64,000 nt of DNA from positions 73,238,501 to 73,302,500 of the forward strand of contig CM044316.1 of the NCBI GenBank assembly GCA_024291935.2. The letters are read 5' to 3'. Both the position numbers and the translations under genes were made by a program. Of the stretch, positions 11,216 through 22,072 are shown piece by piece. The notes below the pieces were generated by a model that was not told where the DNA came from, ran no database searches, and worked only from the letters and a program-made list of their open reading frames with translations. This DNA is from Okapia johnstoni (Eukaryota; Chordata; Mammalia; Artiodactyla; Giraffidae). Each line of letters begins with the position of its first letter. Positions within the stretch are counted from its first letter, which is position 1.

Positions 11216-12339
11216 ACAGTCTAAATACATTCATGTATGACTTACTGAATTAAAAGTAAAATCACTTTTTAAAACTGTAAAGAATATACAGTTGGATTCT
11301 GGGAGATATCGGCCTATACCAGGAAGGAGAAGAGATTAGATAGACAGTAAGGTGGGAGTTGCTGTGGTTTCTGTAAATAAAAACAGATTGTCACATTGTC
11401 TTTGGAATCTCTACGTAATATTTTTTGGAGCTTATTTTGACCTACTGGTTGACAGAAACAAAAAACTTGAAAGTAAGTATCTTTTCAGAATTGTAAGTAT
11501 TTTTTCAGAATCATTCTATTTTGTTCATAGTTTTGGGAAATAGTCTGCCATCAAAGAGAAATTGGCGTTGGTGCTATATTGTGCAACAAATTAATATCAA
11601 TCAAAGTAGGGGGGATGTTTGTTTCATCACAATAGCTTTGGTAAATTAAAAGTAATAAATTCAGTTGAAAACCACGAGTATGTTCTTGTAATTCTGCATC
11701 CCATCATTTTTTTTGGTCCTGTTGGTAATTCCTTTGGGCCTTGTCCAGTGGGGCGGAGGCATGGAGTGTGATTACCTCTGCTGTCACTCCACCCTCCTGG
11801 AAAGCAGCGTCTGATTTACAAAAACGAAAACCATGACCTTTCACAGGAGCTTGCTATTACGCTTTTCAAAGTTTGTTTGAATCAGAGTGGGATTCGTGTA
11901 AAATATCCCCTGCCCTTGGCTTGTGTTCCTTTAGAAAAGTCAGAAGATCCAGCCCTTAATTCTTGGTTAGTAAGATAATATCCATAGCTGGGCGAGGTTC
12001 TGGAATAATTTGGCATAGCACATCTCTGACTGAAATCTAAATGTGACCCTTGGGACCAAAGGACTATGAATTGGTCTGCCTGTGTAAATTTCAGCATTTC
12101 TCCACTAATCAACTTCGTCTAAAATCTCTAAAAGAGCTTCCTGTTACAGTTCTTCTCTAACCTTTTTGACTCACAAATATACTTTTCTGTCTGACAGCAT
12201 GTCACCTTTATTCTATGCCCAAAGCATCCTCGGTGATCCTCACCCTTACTTAGTGGCTCTCTGAAGCGATTCTCTAAGATACACATTGTAATACAGGCAA
12301 CCTTCTACATTTGTGATAACAGTAATAGTGATAACAATG
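11216..12339. other. Unique-sequence island
   Basis: About 1.1 kb with no interspersed repeat recognised. The 11740-12120 part is GC-richer than its surroundings and complex in sequence, with no long frame that looks like an exon. Candidate conserved non-coding DNA by appearance only. Confidence 0.4.
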
Positions 12340-12540
12340 AAAACAGCGGCCATAATTTAGTTAGCACCTACTGTGTTTTCAGCATTCACTGCTTAGATTT
12401 TGTAATAGTCTTTCAAGGTAGGTCTAGGTGTCTGCAAGTGAGGTCCTTTTACCCTCAATCAGCTCATGATGAAACTGAGACACGGCAAGATAAGGCTATA
12501 GACCCACATCTAAATAGTATACTCCAAAATAAGCCTGCCT
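12340..12540 (-). mobile_element. MIR SINE, host of a BovB insertion
   Basis: The block 'gttagcacctactgtgtttt' followed by 'gatgaaactgagacacggca' is the reverse complement of MIR. The composite BovB lies directly to its right, so the MIR is the older element. Confidence 0.5.
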
Positions 12541-12553
12541 AATAGCAGGTCTC
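12541..12553. repeat. Left target-site duplication of composite BovB
   Basis: AATAGCAGGTCTC, repeated exactly at 14107-14119. The first two A's overlap the BovB tail at the right copy, so the true duplication is 11 to 13 bp. Confidence 0.85.
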
Positions 12554-14106
12554 CGTTTCTTCTAAGGGATTCCTGCCCACAGTAGTAGATATAATGATCA
12601 TCTGAGTTAAATTTCCCCATTCCTGTCCATTTGAGTTCGCTGATTCCTAAAATGTTGATGTTCACTCTTGCCACCTCCTGTTTGACCACTTTCAATTTGC
12701 CTTGATTCATGGACTTTTTAAACTGTGGTGTTGGAGAAGACTCTTGATAGTCCCTTGGACAGGAGGGAGGTCCAACTAGTCCATCCTAAAGGAGATCAGT
12801 CCTGGGTGTTCATTGGAAGGACTGATGTTGAAGCTGAAACTCCAATCCTTTGGCCATCTGATGCCAAGAGCTGACTTATTGGAAAAGACCCTGATGCTGG
12901 GAAAGATTGAGGGCAGGAGGAGAAGGGGACGATAGAGGATGGGATGGTTGGATGGCATCACCAACTCAATGGACATGAGTTTGGGTGAACTCCCAGGAGT
13001 TGGTGATGGACAGGGAGGCCTGGCGTGCTGCGATTCATGGGGTCGCAAAGAGTTGGACATGACTGAGCGACTGAATACCAGACCATCTGACATGTCTCTT
13101 GAGAAACCTTTATGCAGGTCAGGAAGCAACAGTTAGAAATGGACATGGAACAACGGACTGGTTCCAAATAGGAAGAGGAGTACGTCAAGGCTGTATATTG
13201 TCACCTTGCTTATTTAACTTATATTCAGAGTACATCATGACAAACGCTGGGCTGGAAGAAACACAAGCTGGAATCAAGATTGCCGGGAGAAGTATCAATA
13301 ATCTCCGATATGCAGATGACACCACCCTTATGGCAGAAGGTAAAGAAGAACTAAAGAGCCTCTTGATGAAAGTGAAAGAGGAAAGTGAAAAAGTTGGCTT
13401 AAAGCTCAGCATTCAGAAAACTAAGATCATGGCATCCAGTCCCATCACTTCATTGCAAATAGATGGGGAAACAGTGGAAACAGTGGCTGACTTTATTTTG
13501 GGGGGCTCCAAAATCACTGCAGATAGTGATTGCAGCCGTGAAATTAAAAGACGCTTACTCCTCGGAAGGAAAGTTATGACCAACCTAGACAGCATATTAA
13601 ACAGCAGAGACATTACTTTGCCAACAAAAGTCCGTCTAGTCAAGGTTGTGGTTTTTCCTGTAGTCATGTATGGAGGTGCGAGTTGGACTGTGAAGAAAGC
13701 TGAGTGCCAAAGAATTGATGCTTTTAAACTGTGGTGTTGGAGAAGACTCTTGATAGTCCCTTGTACAGGAGGGAGGTCCAACCAGTCCATCCTAAAGCAG
13801 ATCAGTCCTGGGTGTTCATTGGAAGGACCGATGTTGAAGCTGAAACTCCAATACTTTGGCCACCTCATGTGAAGAGTTGACTCATTTGAAAAGACCCTGA
13901 TGCTGGGAAGGATTGGGGGCAGGAGGAGAAGGGGACGACAGAGGATGAGATGGTTGGATGGCATCACTGACTCGATGGACATGGGTTTGGGTAAACTCCG
14001 GGAGTTGGTGATGGACAGGGAGGCCTGGTGTGCTGCGATTCATGGGGTCGCAAAGAGTCGGACACGACTGAGCAACTGAACTGAACTGAGCGACTGAACT
14101 GAACTG
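12554..14106 (+). mobile_element. Composite BovB: inverted 5' piece plus two stacked 3' ends
   Basis: Three BovB segments lie inside one target duplication. (1) 12554-12710, minus strand: the start of the endonuclease domain, encoding MNQGKLKVVKQE and GISELKWTGMG. (2) About 12712-13075, plus strand: a BovB 3' end from the LWCW-like block to the terminal 'gcgactgaa'. (3) About 13075-14106, plus strand: a longer BovB from the RT palm to a complete 3' end. The inverted 5' piece is typical of twin priming. The junction of segments 2 and 3 sits at a BovB 3' terminus with about 3 bases of shared sequence. Confidence 0.85.
13099..13872 (+). pseudogene. BovB reverse transcriptase C-terminal half, 257-codon open frame
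   Basis: This is the longest open frame in the window and is BovB-derived. The frame enters from the left without a real start; the ATG at 13099 is an internal methionine. It encodes the second half of a non-LTR reverse transcriptase: motif B RQGCILSP at residues 29-36, the catalytic YADD box at 71-74, the LKLSIQKTKI motif near 101-110, and the family C-terminal domain with VFPVVMYGGASW (about 185-196) and LWCWRRLL (211-218). The first catalytic aspartate (motif A) and the whole endonuclease are missing. It ends at TGA 13870-13872, where related copies have CGA (arginine), leaving out roughly 80 family residues; the downstream sequence still resembles the remaining coding part. The cysteine of the usual YGCESW is replaced by glycine. 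A fossil, not a host gene. Confidence 0.9.
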
Positions 14107-14119
14107 AATAGCAGGTCTC
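14107..14119. repeat. Right target-site duplication of composite BovB
   Basis: AATAGCAGGTCTC, identical to 12541-12553. Its presence implies that all three BovB segments arrived in one insertion. Confidence 0.85.
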
Positions 14120-14516
14120 ACTCTATAGTGGTAACATTAATGTTCTAATGAACACATATTGCTATCAAAATCAGTTTGACAAGCAGCACACTGCTGCTTT
14201 TGAAAAAATCATCGAAAAATGCTAATTTCGATGTTTGCTATAAATTAAACTGATATGAACTAAATTATGGAAAGATAGTTGCTATTATTTTTCTTGGCAT
14301 GTTTCTACTTCAAAGATTATTTTAAATGCTATTTTCAGATATTTATACTAGTCTTATTATCTGCTGCTTGCATCTCTATCCTAGAAATGGTTCAGAAAAA
14401 TATTGTGTCACTGGCCTCTCATCTGAATGACTACAGTGTCAACACATAGTCACTGGTTTAGAAAAGTGGAATGAGTTTTGTTCTTTTAAAATCCTTTCTT
14501 AGTTAAAATAACAGTT
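14120..14516. other. Unassigned DNA
   Basis: No gene or repeat recognised between the composite BovB and the MIR. Confidence 0.5.
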
Positions 14517-14755
14517 AAGAACACAGGCTTTAAATCATTAGCTCTGCTACCTACCAAATTTTTTGACCTCAGGCAAGTTACTTCATATCACTAAACATCA
14601 TTTTTCTCTCTGTTATAGGACATATTATAGGTCATAGCTGATAGTTTTTTGTTTATTTCCTCTTGTTTTGATATTGAATGAGATAATCCATGTAAAACAC
14701 ATAGCATAGTGCATATCTTATGCTAATGAATGTTTCTGGTTATTATCATTGAATT
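14517..14755 (+). mobile_element. MIR SINE
   Basis: 'gctctgctacctaccaaatt', 'gacctcaggcaagttactt' and later 'tgaatgagataatccatgta' follow the MIR consensus order. The end resembles 'aatgaatgtttctggttatt'. Confidence 0.65.
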
Positions 14756-15233
14756 TTTGCTTTGAAATAACTGTTTAAAATTTGTTGCCATGTAGTGTAG
14801 TGACTCAACACTCGACATACTTGTAAAAATTTGTTGATGTAGATCATGAAACAGAATAAGATTTTGATGAACTTTTTTTTGTTCTTAGCTAGAGTGCAAA
14901 TACACACTAATGTGTAGTGTATATCTTGAAACCTTATAATAAGGCTCCGTTAAAAATTTCTTACTTGGTTGTAAAAATGGAATTAAGAACAGAATCCATT
15001 GTTTGGGACTTTTATCACGTGAAAATCCCATTGCTGCTTAGTTCAGATGAAAATTTTAGAAAATTATTGAACATCATTATTCCAGTAACATGAACCACAT
15101 TCTTGGTCCTAAATGCCAAAGACCTACCTAAGCATTGTGTCAGTATCACTGGAACACTTAAGGCAGAAGTGAACAAATAGAGAATTTTGTGTCAGTCAGG
15201 GTTCTTCAGAGTGACAGAGGCAACGAGTGAAGG
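14756..15233. other. Unassigned AT-rich DNA
   Basis: No gene or repeat recognised before the TG run. Confidence 0.5.
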
Positions 15234-15428
15234 GTGTGTGTGTGTGTACATACACATGTACATACATACATATTCATTCATCTCCTGCATTGCAGGGAGG
15301 TTCTTTATCATCTCAGTCACCAGGGAAGCCTACATATATATATGCATATGAACATATGTATGTATGTGTGTGTGTATATATATATATGCATTGTATGTAT
15401 AAATATATATTATATGTATATATGCATA
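15234..15428. repeat. Compound TG/TA/CATA microsatellite region
   Basis: A (GT)7 run at 15234-15247 is followed by CATA units. After the SINE fragment at 15281-15331 comes a TA/TG-rich stretch at 15332-15428. Open frames through it are repeat artefacts rich in Tyr, Ile and Cys. Confidence 0.75.
15281..15331 (-). mobile_element. Bov-tA head fragment
   Basis: 'ctcctgcattgcagggaggt' followed by 'caccagggaagcc' is the reverse complement of the tRNA-like head of Bov-tA. The rest has been lost or replaced by microsatellite. Confidence 0.75.
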
Positions 15429-16109
15429 AACAGTTCTAGTCAATATATTGTTAGATAGAAGATTGGAAATGAAAGACATATGCATTAGATCTGTCAGTGG
15501 ACTTGTTTTTCTGCCCATTCATTTGGTTTCAGGGACAAAATGAGAAAGAAAGGAAAATCTCTGGGGCAAAATTATTGGCAGAAACCTATCCATCTGACAA
15601 GGAAATCTGTTTTCAGTGTACAACTCAAGACCCTGGGGCAGCAGGGAGAGGATAGCACAGCTCTCTAAGACCTTATTTGCAAATATTTATCCAAAGGGTT
15701 GACAAATAAAGCTGAATTAAGTTTTACTAATGTTGATATTTGATTATTTCAGCCTGACATTTTATGATACCATTTTATAGTGCAAATTGTAGTTTTCTTT
15801 GCTAACTGTATAGATGATTCAGGATGGAAGTATAGGCAGGTAAGAAAAGTCTAATTATAAAATCCTTATGATATATATTTACCCTTAAAATATTCAAAAA
15901 ACTGTGGGCTACTATCAGTGTTTTCACCTTCTGTACTTTGTTCAGTCTTTCCTTCAGATGTTTAATTTTCTTATTTGAACATATTTTAAATGAATGAATA
16001 AATTCAGTATTATGTTAAATATTTACAGTTTACAAAGTACTTCCATATAGATTGTCTAGTGTAATAATTTTTATCATGTTTTCATGAAACAACCTTTGGT
16101 TTAATTGAT
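15429..16109. other. Unassigned AT-rich DNA
   Basis: No repeat family or gene recognised. Confidence 0.5.
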
Positions 16110-17430
16110 TTTCTCTGTTGTTATTTTGTTTTCAATTTTATTGTTTTCTGTCCTGATATTTACTGTGTCTTTTCTTCTGCTTTCTATAAGGTTCTTTTCA
16201 AATATATGAATTCATGGCTATAACTTTCCCTTCAGATACTGCTTTTCTTGCAATTGTCTACTTTTTCCATTAGAACCCTTAGCATATTCATTGTAATTAT
16301 TTTAAATTCTCTATGATTCCAATGTCTGTTTCATCCAATGTTGTGTTCTGATGCTTGCTTTTACTCTTAATACTGTTTTTTTCTTGCTGTCTATCATGTC
16401 ATGTGATTTTTTTGTTGAAAATTAGACATGGTATTGAGTGATAGCCGCTGAAGAGGGCTTTAATGTGAGGATTTATGTTACTGTGCTAGAAGTTGTGCCG
16501 TATCTGATGTTTATTGTCAGAAGCTTCAGATTCCCTCAGTGCCCTTTGTTTTTGCCTCTCCTCTTATATTTGGACTTCCCTGAGTACTTCTCCTCAAAGA
16601 GAGTCCACATGTTCCAGCTCTTTCAACTCTAATCTACTGGTATTTTACTGAAACCCTATTGATGTGATGATATGGTGGAGAAAAGTATCCTATGTTTATA
16701 TAATTTAATATCAGTCTTTTAGCAGACTTGTGTCTTGGGGCTGTGAGTTTCACAAGTGTTTCTGTGGTGTTATAGCTCCCTCCCACCACCACCCCTTAAG
16801 TGATATGAGAAAGGGAAAGGCGTCTGGAACATGAGAAAATCCTTACCCCAGTAGGAAGAGGGCTTCTTAGGTGGCTCAGTAGTAAAGAATCTGCCTGCCA
16901 ATATGTTCGATCCCAGGGTGGGGAAGATCCCCTGGAGAATGAAATGGCAACCCACTCCAGTATTCTTGCCTGAGAAATCCCACAGACAGAGGAGCCTGGC
17001 GGGCTACAGCTCATGGATTCACAAAACAGTCAGACAAGACTTGACTTTGCCACTAAGCAAGCATGTGAGAAGAAGTGCAGATCAAGTATTTTTCCCTGGA
17101 GGGGAGTCTCTATCAGCATAGTCACAAAGATGACTTATTCCCTAATCTCTGCTAGAATCCGGAGAGGATCCTTCTTGGATCTTCACCAGGAGAATCTGGT
17201 GGGAGTCCTGGAGGCAAAATCCAGGAAAGGGTGGAGATTCCTCAAAACTCAGCCCCCTGCCCCCGCCCCCAGTCTTACTCTCAAGCTAGTGTACATTCAG
17301 CTTCCAGCAGTTCACTAAAATTCCCATTTAACAATTCATGATTCCAGGGTCCTCAACTCCAGAGAAGCACATCTCAGCTGTGATACTCTGGATTAACCTC
17401 TCTCTCCAGATTTGAGGGTGATGGTTTACT
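16110..17430 (-). mobile_element. L1M LINE remnant, interrupted by Bov-tA
   Basis: The run 'ttctctatgattccaatgtc', 'gaaaattagacatggtattg' and 'cagacttgtgtcttggggct' matches old L1M sequence in antisense orientation. It continues after the SINE (17062-17430) with the 'agcatagtcacaaagatga' block. No intact coding frame. Confidence 0.6.
16861..17060 (+). mobile_element. Bov-tA SINE
   Basis: Starts 'ggcttcttaggtggctcagt', has the body 'ccactccagtattcttgcct' and a decayed tail ('cagtcagacaagacttgac'). It has lost about ten bases between the A and B boxes. Confidence 0.9.
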
Positions 17431-17639
17431 CTGCAAACTCAATTATCTGGTTGGTCCAAGAAAAGTGACTGATTTTCAGTTTCTTCAACTTCATTTGTAA
17501 GGATAAGAGTGATGACTTGCAACCTTTTTACATATCGGAAATGAAACCAGACATCTCCCTCACATAATACATTAAATTTACTTAATCCAAAACAGAGAAT
17601 TAAAATAGTCTTGACTACATTTCGTTTTAACAACGGAGA
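17431..17639. other. Unassigned DNA
   Basis: No recognised element; it may be a continuation of the L1M remnant. Confidence 0.4.
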
Positions 17640-18460
17640 AATTATAAAAATGGGATTATGTATACATTATGTAGAATTGTATATAAAGTCAGTACTTTTA
17701 CTGATTTTGTTTAAGAAAATCAAAATTTAAATGTCTATTTCATTCATTTTGTAAATATTTATGATGATTTTGCTACATTCCAAGTTCTCTGATTATATTC
17801 AGTACCATGTGTCTTATAAGGATTCTCTGCTAAAAACAAATCTTCATCACTCGGACACTTAGAAAGCACATTATTAAGGCTCAAGCTGGTCGTTTCATGA
17901 CCAAAAACTAGTTGGAAAGAATCTTTTTCACATTATTACCTGCACAAAAGGAAATCTTTCATTATTCATGACTTCTTATTTAAGAGCTCATATAATTATT
18001 TAGAGGGCTCCGGGATTTTTTAAATTAGTACAAAGAAGTCTTAAGTTCTCCACAATTTTCTGTTCTGTAAAAAAATTGAATTTTTATCCTTTTGTCAATA
18101 TCCACTATTCAGAGATTTATAAAATGCCGCAAAATTGCCACCCCTTGTGAATACTGGCAGGTAAAGATGTGCTTTTCCTTACGCGTGATAATAACAGTTT
18201 CACTTTTAAAGGGGAAATGTACACAATCATTACTTTGTTGTGTTCTGTTATCCTTCAGCTTTGGTAGATTTTGCAAGTGTTGTGAAGACTTCAAAATCAG
18301 CAGATAAATATGAATAAATTCAGATAGAAAATAAACTAAACATTACTGGTAACTTTTAATATTTAAACATTAGGTTTGTAGAACACAAACACAAAATGTA
18401 TTAGTGTATCTTATTTTTCTGCAATGTGTGAAGATTTTCAAAAACAAAATAAAATATAGG
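17640..18460. other. Unique-sequence island with a possible micro-exon
   Basis: About 0.8 kb lacking recognisable repeats, with a few CpGs (for example acgcgtga near 18182). At 18113-18160 a 48-base segment lies between a CAG acceptor with pyrimidine-rich upstream sequence and a CAG/GTAAAG donor, and it is open in one frame for 16 codons. Without a transcript or conservation data this is only a possibility. Confidence 0.3.
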
Positions 18461-18464
18461 AGGC

Positions 18465-18660
18465 ACTCTGGTGAATTGGAAAGCCTAAGATACAAAGAAT
18501 TGAAAGATCTGGGTTTAAGCTCTGGTTAGATGACAGGTTTGTGTGACTTTTGAGTTCATTTATCACTTCTCCCTCATTTTAAATTGTCATACATAAAGGA
18601 GAATATTGGACCAGGTCATTAGTAAGAGTTTCAGCTCATAAATTATATAATTCTGTGTCA
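18465..18660 (+). mobile_element. MIR SINE (MIRc-like)
   Basis: 'gatctgggtttaagctctgg', 'tgtgtgacttttgagttcat' and 'ggaccaggtcattagtaag' follow the MIRc order, ending near 'tataattctgtg'. Confidence 0.5.
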
Positions 18661-18748
18661 CAATTCACACTATGATTATGCAGTTATAAAACTTATAAAA
18701 TTTGTATTTAAAAAAGATTTGTCATTTTCCTATAAAATTTGCCTGAGT

Positions 18749-18812
18749 TTTCTTTCTCTATCTCTTTCTTTCTCTATTTTCTGTTTCTTTTCATTATTAT
18801 TATTTTTTTTTT
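18749..18812. repeat. Pyrimidine/T-rich low-complexity tract
   Basis: TTTC and TCTA units grade into ATT units and a T10 run. Frames across it give low-complexity Ser/Phe peptides that are not genes. Confidence 0.75.
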
Positions 18813-19270
18813 GCTTTTGTGTTGGGAAGGGTGGAAGAAGAACAATGAAAAATTTAAATACTTTTCTCAAAATAAAATTGCAGTGCTTCCCTTGGATGAA
18901 AATTTATTGCTGGACTTACATGTAAGCAAGGTAAATAGACGCTGATATAAAATAGTTATTGGATGAGCAGAATAGAAACATCTTCCTTTTGATTTTATCC
19001 ACCTTCAAATTTCATCTACCCTTTTGCCACAATACTGTTTATGGTTTATTTCTTTAGATTAAGATTAAAAAGCCCTATTCTTTTAAAATTTTTGTGTACC
19101 TGATTATTACCAGCTTTATCTGCCAAAACATTTTAATTTATTAGGTGCTTTAGTATGACAGCTGATTTGGAGGCATTTTGTGTTAAGATTTTTGATTTGG
19201 GTTAAAGGGAAGGAGAAGACAACTCTAACCTTGGGCTTTGCTCAGAGAGTGTAAATTTTTATAGGTAGGT
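18813..19270. other. Unassigned AT-rich DNA
   Basis: No gene or repeat recognised. Confidence 0.5.
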
Positions 19271-19283
19271 AGATATGAAAGAT

Positions 19284-19980
19284 GAAGGTGAAAGAGGAGA
19301 GTGAAAAAGTTGGCTTAAAGCTCAACTTTCAGAAAACTAAGATCATGGCATCTGGTCCCATCACTTCATGGGAAGTAGATGGGGAAACAGTGGAAACAGT
19401 GTCAGACTTTATTTTTGGGGGCTCCAAAATCACTGCTGATGGTGATTGCAGCCATGAAATTAAAAGACTCTTACTCCTTGGAAGGAAGGTTATGACTAAC
19501 CTAGATAGCATATTTAAAAGCAGAGACATTACTTTGTCAACAAAGGTCCGTCTAGTCAAGGCTATGGTTTTTCCAGTGGTCATGTTTGGATGTGAGAGTT
19601 GGACGGTGAAGAAAGCTGAGTGCCGAAGAATTGATGCTTTTGAACTGTGGTGTTGGAGAAGACTCTTGAGAGTCCCTTGGACTGCAAGGAGATCAGTCCT
19701 GGGTGTTCATTGGAAGGACTGATGTTGAAGCTGAAACTCCAATACTTTGGCCACCTCAATGAGAAGAGTTGACTCATTGGAAAAGACTTTGATGCTGGGA
19801 AGGATTGGGGACAGGAGGAGAAGGGGACGACAGAGGATGAGATGGTTGGATGGCATCATTGACTCGATGGACATGGGTTTGGATAAACTCCAGGAGTTAG
19901 TGATGGACAGGGAGGCCTGATGTGCTGCGATTCATGGGATCGCAAAGAGTCGGACACGACTGAACGACTGAACTGAACTG
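19284..19980 (+). mobile_element. BovB LINE 3' fragment with internal deletion
   Basis: Starts at the 'gaaagaggagagtgaaaaag' block downstream of the YADD box and ends with the 'gaactgaactga' tail. A frame is open from 19282 to 19722 (146 codons). Flanking duplications AGATATGAAAGAT (19271-19283) and AGATATAAAAGAT (19981-19993) differ at one base. Compared with the copy at 5996-6559, about 25 bases are missing at 19686-19694, between two copies of AAGGAGATC, which shifts the frame. Confidence 0.95.
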
Positions 19981-20032
19981 AGATATAAAAGATATATGCA
20001 TATTTAAAGTTTTGTGTTTACATAAATGTAAC

Positions 20033-20075
<43 letters not shown>
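20033..20075. repeat. (TA)n microsatellite
   Basis: Two perfect TA runs of 25 and 17 bases separated by a single G, directly upstream of the Bov-tA head. Confidence 0.9.
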
Positions 20076-20263
20076 GACTTCCCTGGTAGCTCAGCTGGAA
20101 AAGAATCTGCCTGCAATGCAGGAGACCCCAGTTCGATTTCTGGGTCAGAAAGATCCCCTGGGGAAGGGATAAGCTACCCACTCCAGTATTCTGGCCTGGA
20201 GAATTCCATGGACTGTATAGTCCATGGGGTTGCAAAGAGTCAAACACGACTGAGCGACTTTCA
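20076..20263 (+). mobile_element. Bov-tA SINE
   Basis: 'gacttccctggtagctcagc' head, 'ggagaccccagttcgatttc' B-box area, 'ggagaattccatggactgta' body and 'gagcgactttca' tail. The body variant with 'gactgtatagtccatggggt' is shared with the copy at 40575-40766, so both probably belong to one subfamily. Confidence 0.93.
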
Positions 20264-20302
20264 TAGTGTGTGTGGGTGGGTGGGTGTGGGTGTGTGTGTT
20301 AT
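20264..20302. repeat. GTGGGT/GT microsatellite
   Basis: Mixed GT and GGGT units directly following the SINE tail, probably grown from it. Confidence 0.75.
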
Positions 20303-21479
20303 ATTTGAGGTGTGAAGCAAGACATGGAACTAGAGGACATTCTGTGAATAAGATGTAAAGAAAAGTGGAGTAAAACTACCAAAGTTTATGGGGAAAAGTG
20401 AATCACATCATTTCTCACAGAGGAGCATCTCAGAGTTTACTACTTGAAATAATAAAAAATGTCTGGCAAATAACATGTTCCCTATCCATCTGCTTTGAGA
20501 AAACTACAGGCTATAGCCCTTCCTTGAGATTCACAGTGAACCTGTCTTTGCATGTTGGCTTTATTAAATCAACATTTTACAAGTGTGTTTGAATTTAAAA
20601 CACCTTTTACTGGAATATCTCATGGAATTTTGGAAAACACTTGCAGAGAGCACTTTCTGTTTGCAATTATTACTAATTCTAGGAAGTATCCCCCAGAATA
20701 ATTGGGATTGACTAGATGTTTTTCTGCTGAAGAATTCAGTGTTTCATGATATTCATTACCCACATACTTAAGGTCCAATATCTAATTTGAAATAAATCTT
20801 TAAATACACATTTCACTTCCCCACTGTTTGCCTTATGGTAATGAACTGTCATTATTTTATTTCATATAAATGACATTTTGAATTATACCATATTTTCATA
20901 ATTAATGAAATTATTTAATTTCTTTTTGTAGATAATAGTAATTTCTAGTTCTGAAACTTACATGCAGCAGGACTCTTTCTTTATTCTCATTTTTACGGGC
21001 CAGTTAGCATCCCACTGAACTTAATGTACAGGCAATTCTTTCTTTCCTTCCCCTCACCACCCACCTCTTTTTTTTGGTTTAGTTGTTTGATCAGTTGCAT
21101 ATTAATGAAATTATTTTTTCATAAATTCACAATTTCATCAAATGTGTGTCTTTTATTTATTTTGTAGACTAACTGACAAAAATATATTTTGGATTTTTCC
21201 TAGTTCACAGGAAAGGAGAGGAACTTAAGTCTTTATTGTAGATTTAGTGACAGGATAAACTGATCTTTTAAAATTCAGTATATTAACTTGAGTAGAATTA
21301 TTTCCAATTGTCATAAACAGTAGAAATAATATTGAGTCTTATTATTGACCCATTTCTTGCTCAATGTGATTTTATTTAACAATTGTAATTTAGATGTAAA
21401 TGAGGATATGGATCTCCATTTTTGTCAGCTGACTAAGCCATTCTTTCAGTGGTTACATTCCCAGGCCACCACTTCGGGG
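20303..21479. other. Unassigned AT-rich DNA
   Basis: About 1.2 kb with no gene or repeat recognised. Confidence 0.45.
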
Positions 21480-22072
21480 ACTTGTCTCTAATCATTGACC
21501 CAGTAGGTGTTCTCCGCTCCTTGTTATTTGTCACCAGTCATATTCATCTTATGTATCACTGCAGCTTCTTTCCTCCCCTCCCAGAGAAAATGATGTCCTT
21601 TTTCTATGACCAGACCTTCACAATCTTACCTCCTAATACAATGCTATACTTTACTTACAGTTACTGTTCTCAAGTTAGATTTACTGAAATTCCACAAATA
21701 TTTCTTATCCCTCCACTTTTATATATATTTTTTCCTCAATTGTTCTCTCTGCTTGGAAATTCTTATTTCCTACTTCTTTTATAATCTTAGCCTTCAAAAG
21801 TCACCTCTTTTACCCTGGAAATTGTGAGTATAACCTTTCCTCTTTGAGCTTGTAAGCTATTAAGTGATAAGTATCCTTTAATTTTTAATCTATTTACCTG
21901 GTATTTATCTATTTGAATTATCTCTATACTCAGTTTTTAAACTGCTTGAACGCTGAGATAGGACCCCAGTGACTTCTGTATTCCATGCCATTTAGTAAGA
22001 TATTTGTACTTTGAGTGTTAGACATACGTGAAATATTTGATGAATTAATAAATGAGAGAATGAATGTGATTT
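21480..22072 (+). mobile_element. L2 LINE 3' end
   Basis: 'cttggaaattcttatttcct', 'aaaagtcacctcttttaccc' and the terminal 'tgatgaattaataaatgaga' follow the L2 3' region order. It ends in the TGAA-type tail. Strongly diverged; the left boundary is uncertain. Confidence 0.5.

Noticed and set aside
13099..13872. 257-codon open frame as a host gene
   Set aside because: It encodes the BovB reverse transcriptase C-terminal half with YADD, begins without a real start and lies inside a truncated LINE. A transposon fossil.
12554..14106. Separate BovB insertions that happen to be adjacent
   Set aside because: A single pair of 13-base duplications brackets all three segments and no internal duplication is visible. 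Kept as one event, though not proven.
15227..15518. Overlapping open frames rich in Tyr, Ile and Cys
   Set aside because: They are translations of TG/TA microsatellite sequence on both strands.
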